DNA of 49,865 nt. Source: Candidatus Methanobinarius endosymbioticus (GTDB taxonomy: Archaea > Methanobacteriota > Methanobacteria > Methanobacteriales > Methanobacteriaceae). The translations under genes were made by a program, and so were the position numbers. The stretch spans positions 1-49,865 of the forward strand of contig NIZT01000009.1 in assembly GCA_003315655.1 (NCBI GenBank). The letters run 5' to 3'. Of the stretch, positions 48,643-49,865 are shown in pieces (the stretch's first letter is position 1; every line of letters begins with the position of its first letter). The notes beneath the pieces are model-generated. The model saw only the letters and a list, made by a program, of their open reading frames with translations. It was not told the DNA's origin and did not search any database.

Positions 48643-48982
48643 ATGAAAAAAATATATAACCTCATATCACTAGTTTTGACAGTATTTTTAATCACATTGG
48701 GAGGGATATTTCTTTTTGAATCTTTCAATAATAATAATTCAATAACTAGTGCTGTTGTGGTTGACATTAATGAAAATAATAACACTACGAATAAAACTGT
48801 TCATTCTAATATATTGTAACTTTTGAACTAACAAAAAACACTGACAATGAAAATATTGGGAAGTATTATACAAAACCAGCTATAGTACAAACAGTGCTTA
48901 TTATTACACCACTAACATAACTAGATATTACACTCAACCAAGCTATAAACCTTAAACTTATACGTATTATGTGTATGTCTAA
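48643..48982 (+). pseudogene. Small secreted Tyr-rich protein, disrupted
   Basis: ATG 48643 opens an N-terminal signal/anchor (MKKIYNLISLVLTVFLITLG) and an Asn/Thr-rich stretch (DINENNNTTNKTVHSNI), stopping near 48819. Other frames continue VTFELTKNTDNENIGKYY and then a Tyr-rich tail (SYSTNSAYYYTTNITRYY, TQPSYKP-stop-TYTYYVYV) ending at 48982. There is one frameshift, probably two, and an in-frame TAA. Looks like a small surface protein; no named family. Confidence 0.55.
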
Positions 48983-49125
48983 AAGATATCATGTTAATTA
49001 TTGAATTTATTGGTATTAAATACTTTAGCTATTGAACTTTTGATATTATTTAAATGTTTAAAACAAAATTTTTGGGAAATATAAACTATAGAAATTGATT
49101 ATGTAATTGATATTTAGGTGAATTT

Positions 49126-49865
49126 ATGAAAGAAAAATTATTTATTCATGATTGTAATTATTGTAATTTTTATCATTACTTTAGGGGAGTTATTGCTTAT
49201 GAATCCTCTAATGATGAATTATTAATTAATATGATTTCTCAATCAATGACTCCAGAATCTTATACAAAATTCCATAATCTTGAATTCAAAATCCCTAAAG
49301 GTTTTAATGTTACAAAAAATAATAGTAGATCTAACAATGCTCAGTAAAGGAGCTTACTTTAAAAATTTTAGTAGTAGCTATTCTGGATTCGATTTACTTA
49401 AAAATAAAGGAATAAGCGCTATTTCTATTACTTATTTGTCTAAAAATGACTTTAATAAAGTAGAGAATTCCAATCTTAATAATAATTCTCTAAATAACAG
49501 TAATATTAGTTCTAATTCATATAATTCAAATTATTCTAGTTCAAATAGTTTATATAGTAATAATATGAGTAAATCTAATAATTATAATTTTAATTCTATT
49601 AATAGTTCTAATAATTTTAATAATTCTGCAAATAGTAGTTCAGATGATATTTCTGATATTAATTCAAATTATAGTTCAAATAATAATTCTAACAATAGTT
49701 CTAATGATTTAGATAAAATAGATTTTAGTAAAATTTCTATATCAAATCCTTCAAATAATTTCACAATAGATGGGGGTACTATTTTTAAAATGACTAAAAA
49801 CGGCACAAAAAGCCATGTTTTCACTCATGAAAATGGATTATATATTGTTTCTCTTTATAATGCTA
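49126..49865 (+). pseudogene. Secreted Asn/Ser-rich protein, frameshifted, running off the window
   Basis: ATG 49126 starts MKEKLF; the hydrophobic signal segment MIVIIVIFIITLG is in a neighbouring frame, so two compensating indels lie at about 49145 and 49182. The main frame VIAYESSNDELLINMISQSM ... FKIPKGFNVTKNN ends at 49347, and another frame continues SKGAYFKNFSSSYSGFDLLK and GISAISITYLSKNDFNKVEN. A low-complexity tract made almost only of Asn, Ser, Tyr and Asp spans about 49460-49730, followed by ISNPSNNFTIDGGTIFKMTK. The 3' end is outside the window. Confidence 0.6.

Noticed and set aside
1-49865. All frameshifts being sequencing errors
   Set aside because: The clustering in accessory genes, the spotless 3.6-kb polC, and missense loss of catalytic residues argue against it. 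It remains possible for isolated cases such as secG and the G7 tract.
1-49865. CRISPR array or Cas genes
   Set aside because: No regularly spaced repeats of 24-37 bases with unique spacers; the repeats found are short, AT-rich and unevenly spaced.

Overview
The window looks like a chromosome segment of a very AT-rich methanogen of the Methanobacteriaceae, most likely Methanobrevibacter. Support comes from an F430-biosynthesis gene (cfbD), a family-D DNA polymerase large subunit, class I lysyl-tRNA synthetase, class III (anaerobic) ribonucleotide reductase, the small subunit of archaeal phosphomevalonate dehydratase, a CCA-less tRNA-Arg, GGTGAT/GGAGGTG-type ribosome binding sites, and large adhesin-like proteins with the NWWGSNDP motif, beta-helix repeats and DUF11 domains.

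The dominant feature is a two-class gene population. About 16 genes (cfbD, AIR-synthase-like, truD, DUF126, amidohydrolase, marR, membrane protein, purB, XRE regulator, flavodoxin/ferredoxin, polC, nrdD, HTH + DUF3467, lysS and small hypotheticals) are open over roughly 17 kb without one frameshift. Interleaved with them, about 20 genes are broken by one-base indels, in-frame stops and truncations. Several also carry missense loss of catalytic residues: TrpG nucleophile Cys to Tyr, UppP Arg to Leu, and three P-type ATPase motifs. Such a pattern is hard to explain by sequencing error and reads as recent, ongoing genome reduction. I infer a host-restricted, possibly intracellular lifestyle such as methanogen endosymbionts of anaerobic protists; this cannot be proved from the window.

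Layout. 1-550: dead oxidase-like/ferredoxin gene. 550-3170: provirus-like remnant (integrase, hypothetical gene, cell-wall peptidase split at a G7 tract). 3246-4331: cfbD. 4889-6127: dead PMP-repeat adhesin. 6600-12335: conserved block with AIR-synthase-like gene, dead pilin-like gene, tRNA-Arg, truD, DUF126 and amidohydrolase. 13192-16750: large dead adhesin. 16998-20355: intact MarR regulator beside a dead heavy-metal P-type ATPase. 20507-23241: membrane protein and purB. 23529-29857: tandem operator, dead MacB-type ABC exporter enclosing an intact 41-aa membrane peptide, then dead uppP, DUF4013 and pirin genes around an intact XRE regulator. 30033-33637: ferredoxin gene, acidic small protein, dead Na+/H+ antiporter, frameshifted Sec61-beta. 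34056-41164: polC and nrdD. 41518-43630: dead trpE, trpG and a trpD stub with a surviving promoter dyad. 43637-44645: HTH-DUF3467 operon with a decayed third gene. 44646-45753: noncoding block with two tiny ORFs behind perfect Shine-Dalgarno sites and a 23-bp inverted repeat. 45754-47340: lysS. 47852-49865: dead acyltransferase and dead secreted proteins.

Functionally, replication, translation, nucleotide and cofactor genes are kept. Surface proteins, export, ion and metal transport, tryptophan synthesis and mobile DNA are being lost, while several regulators and operators beside them survive.
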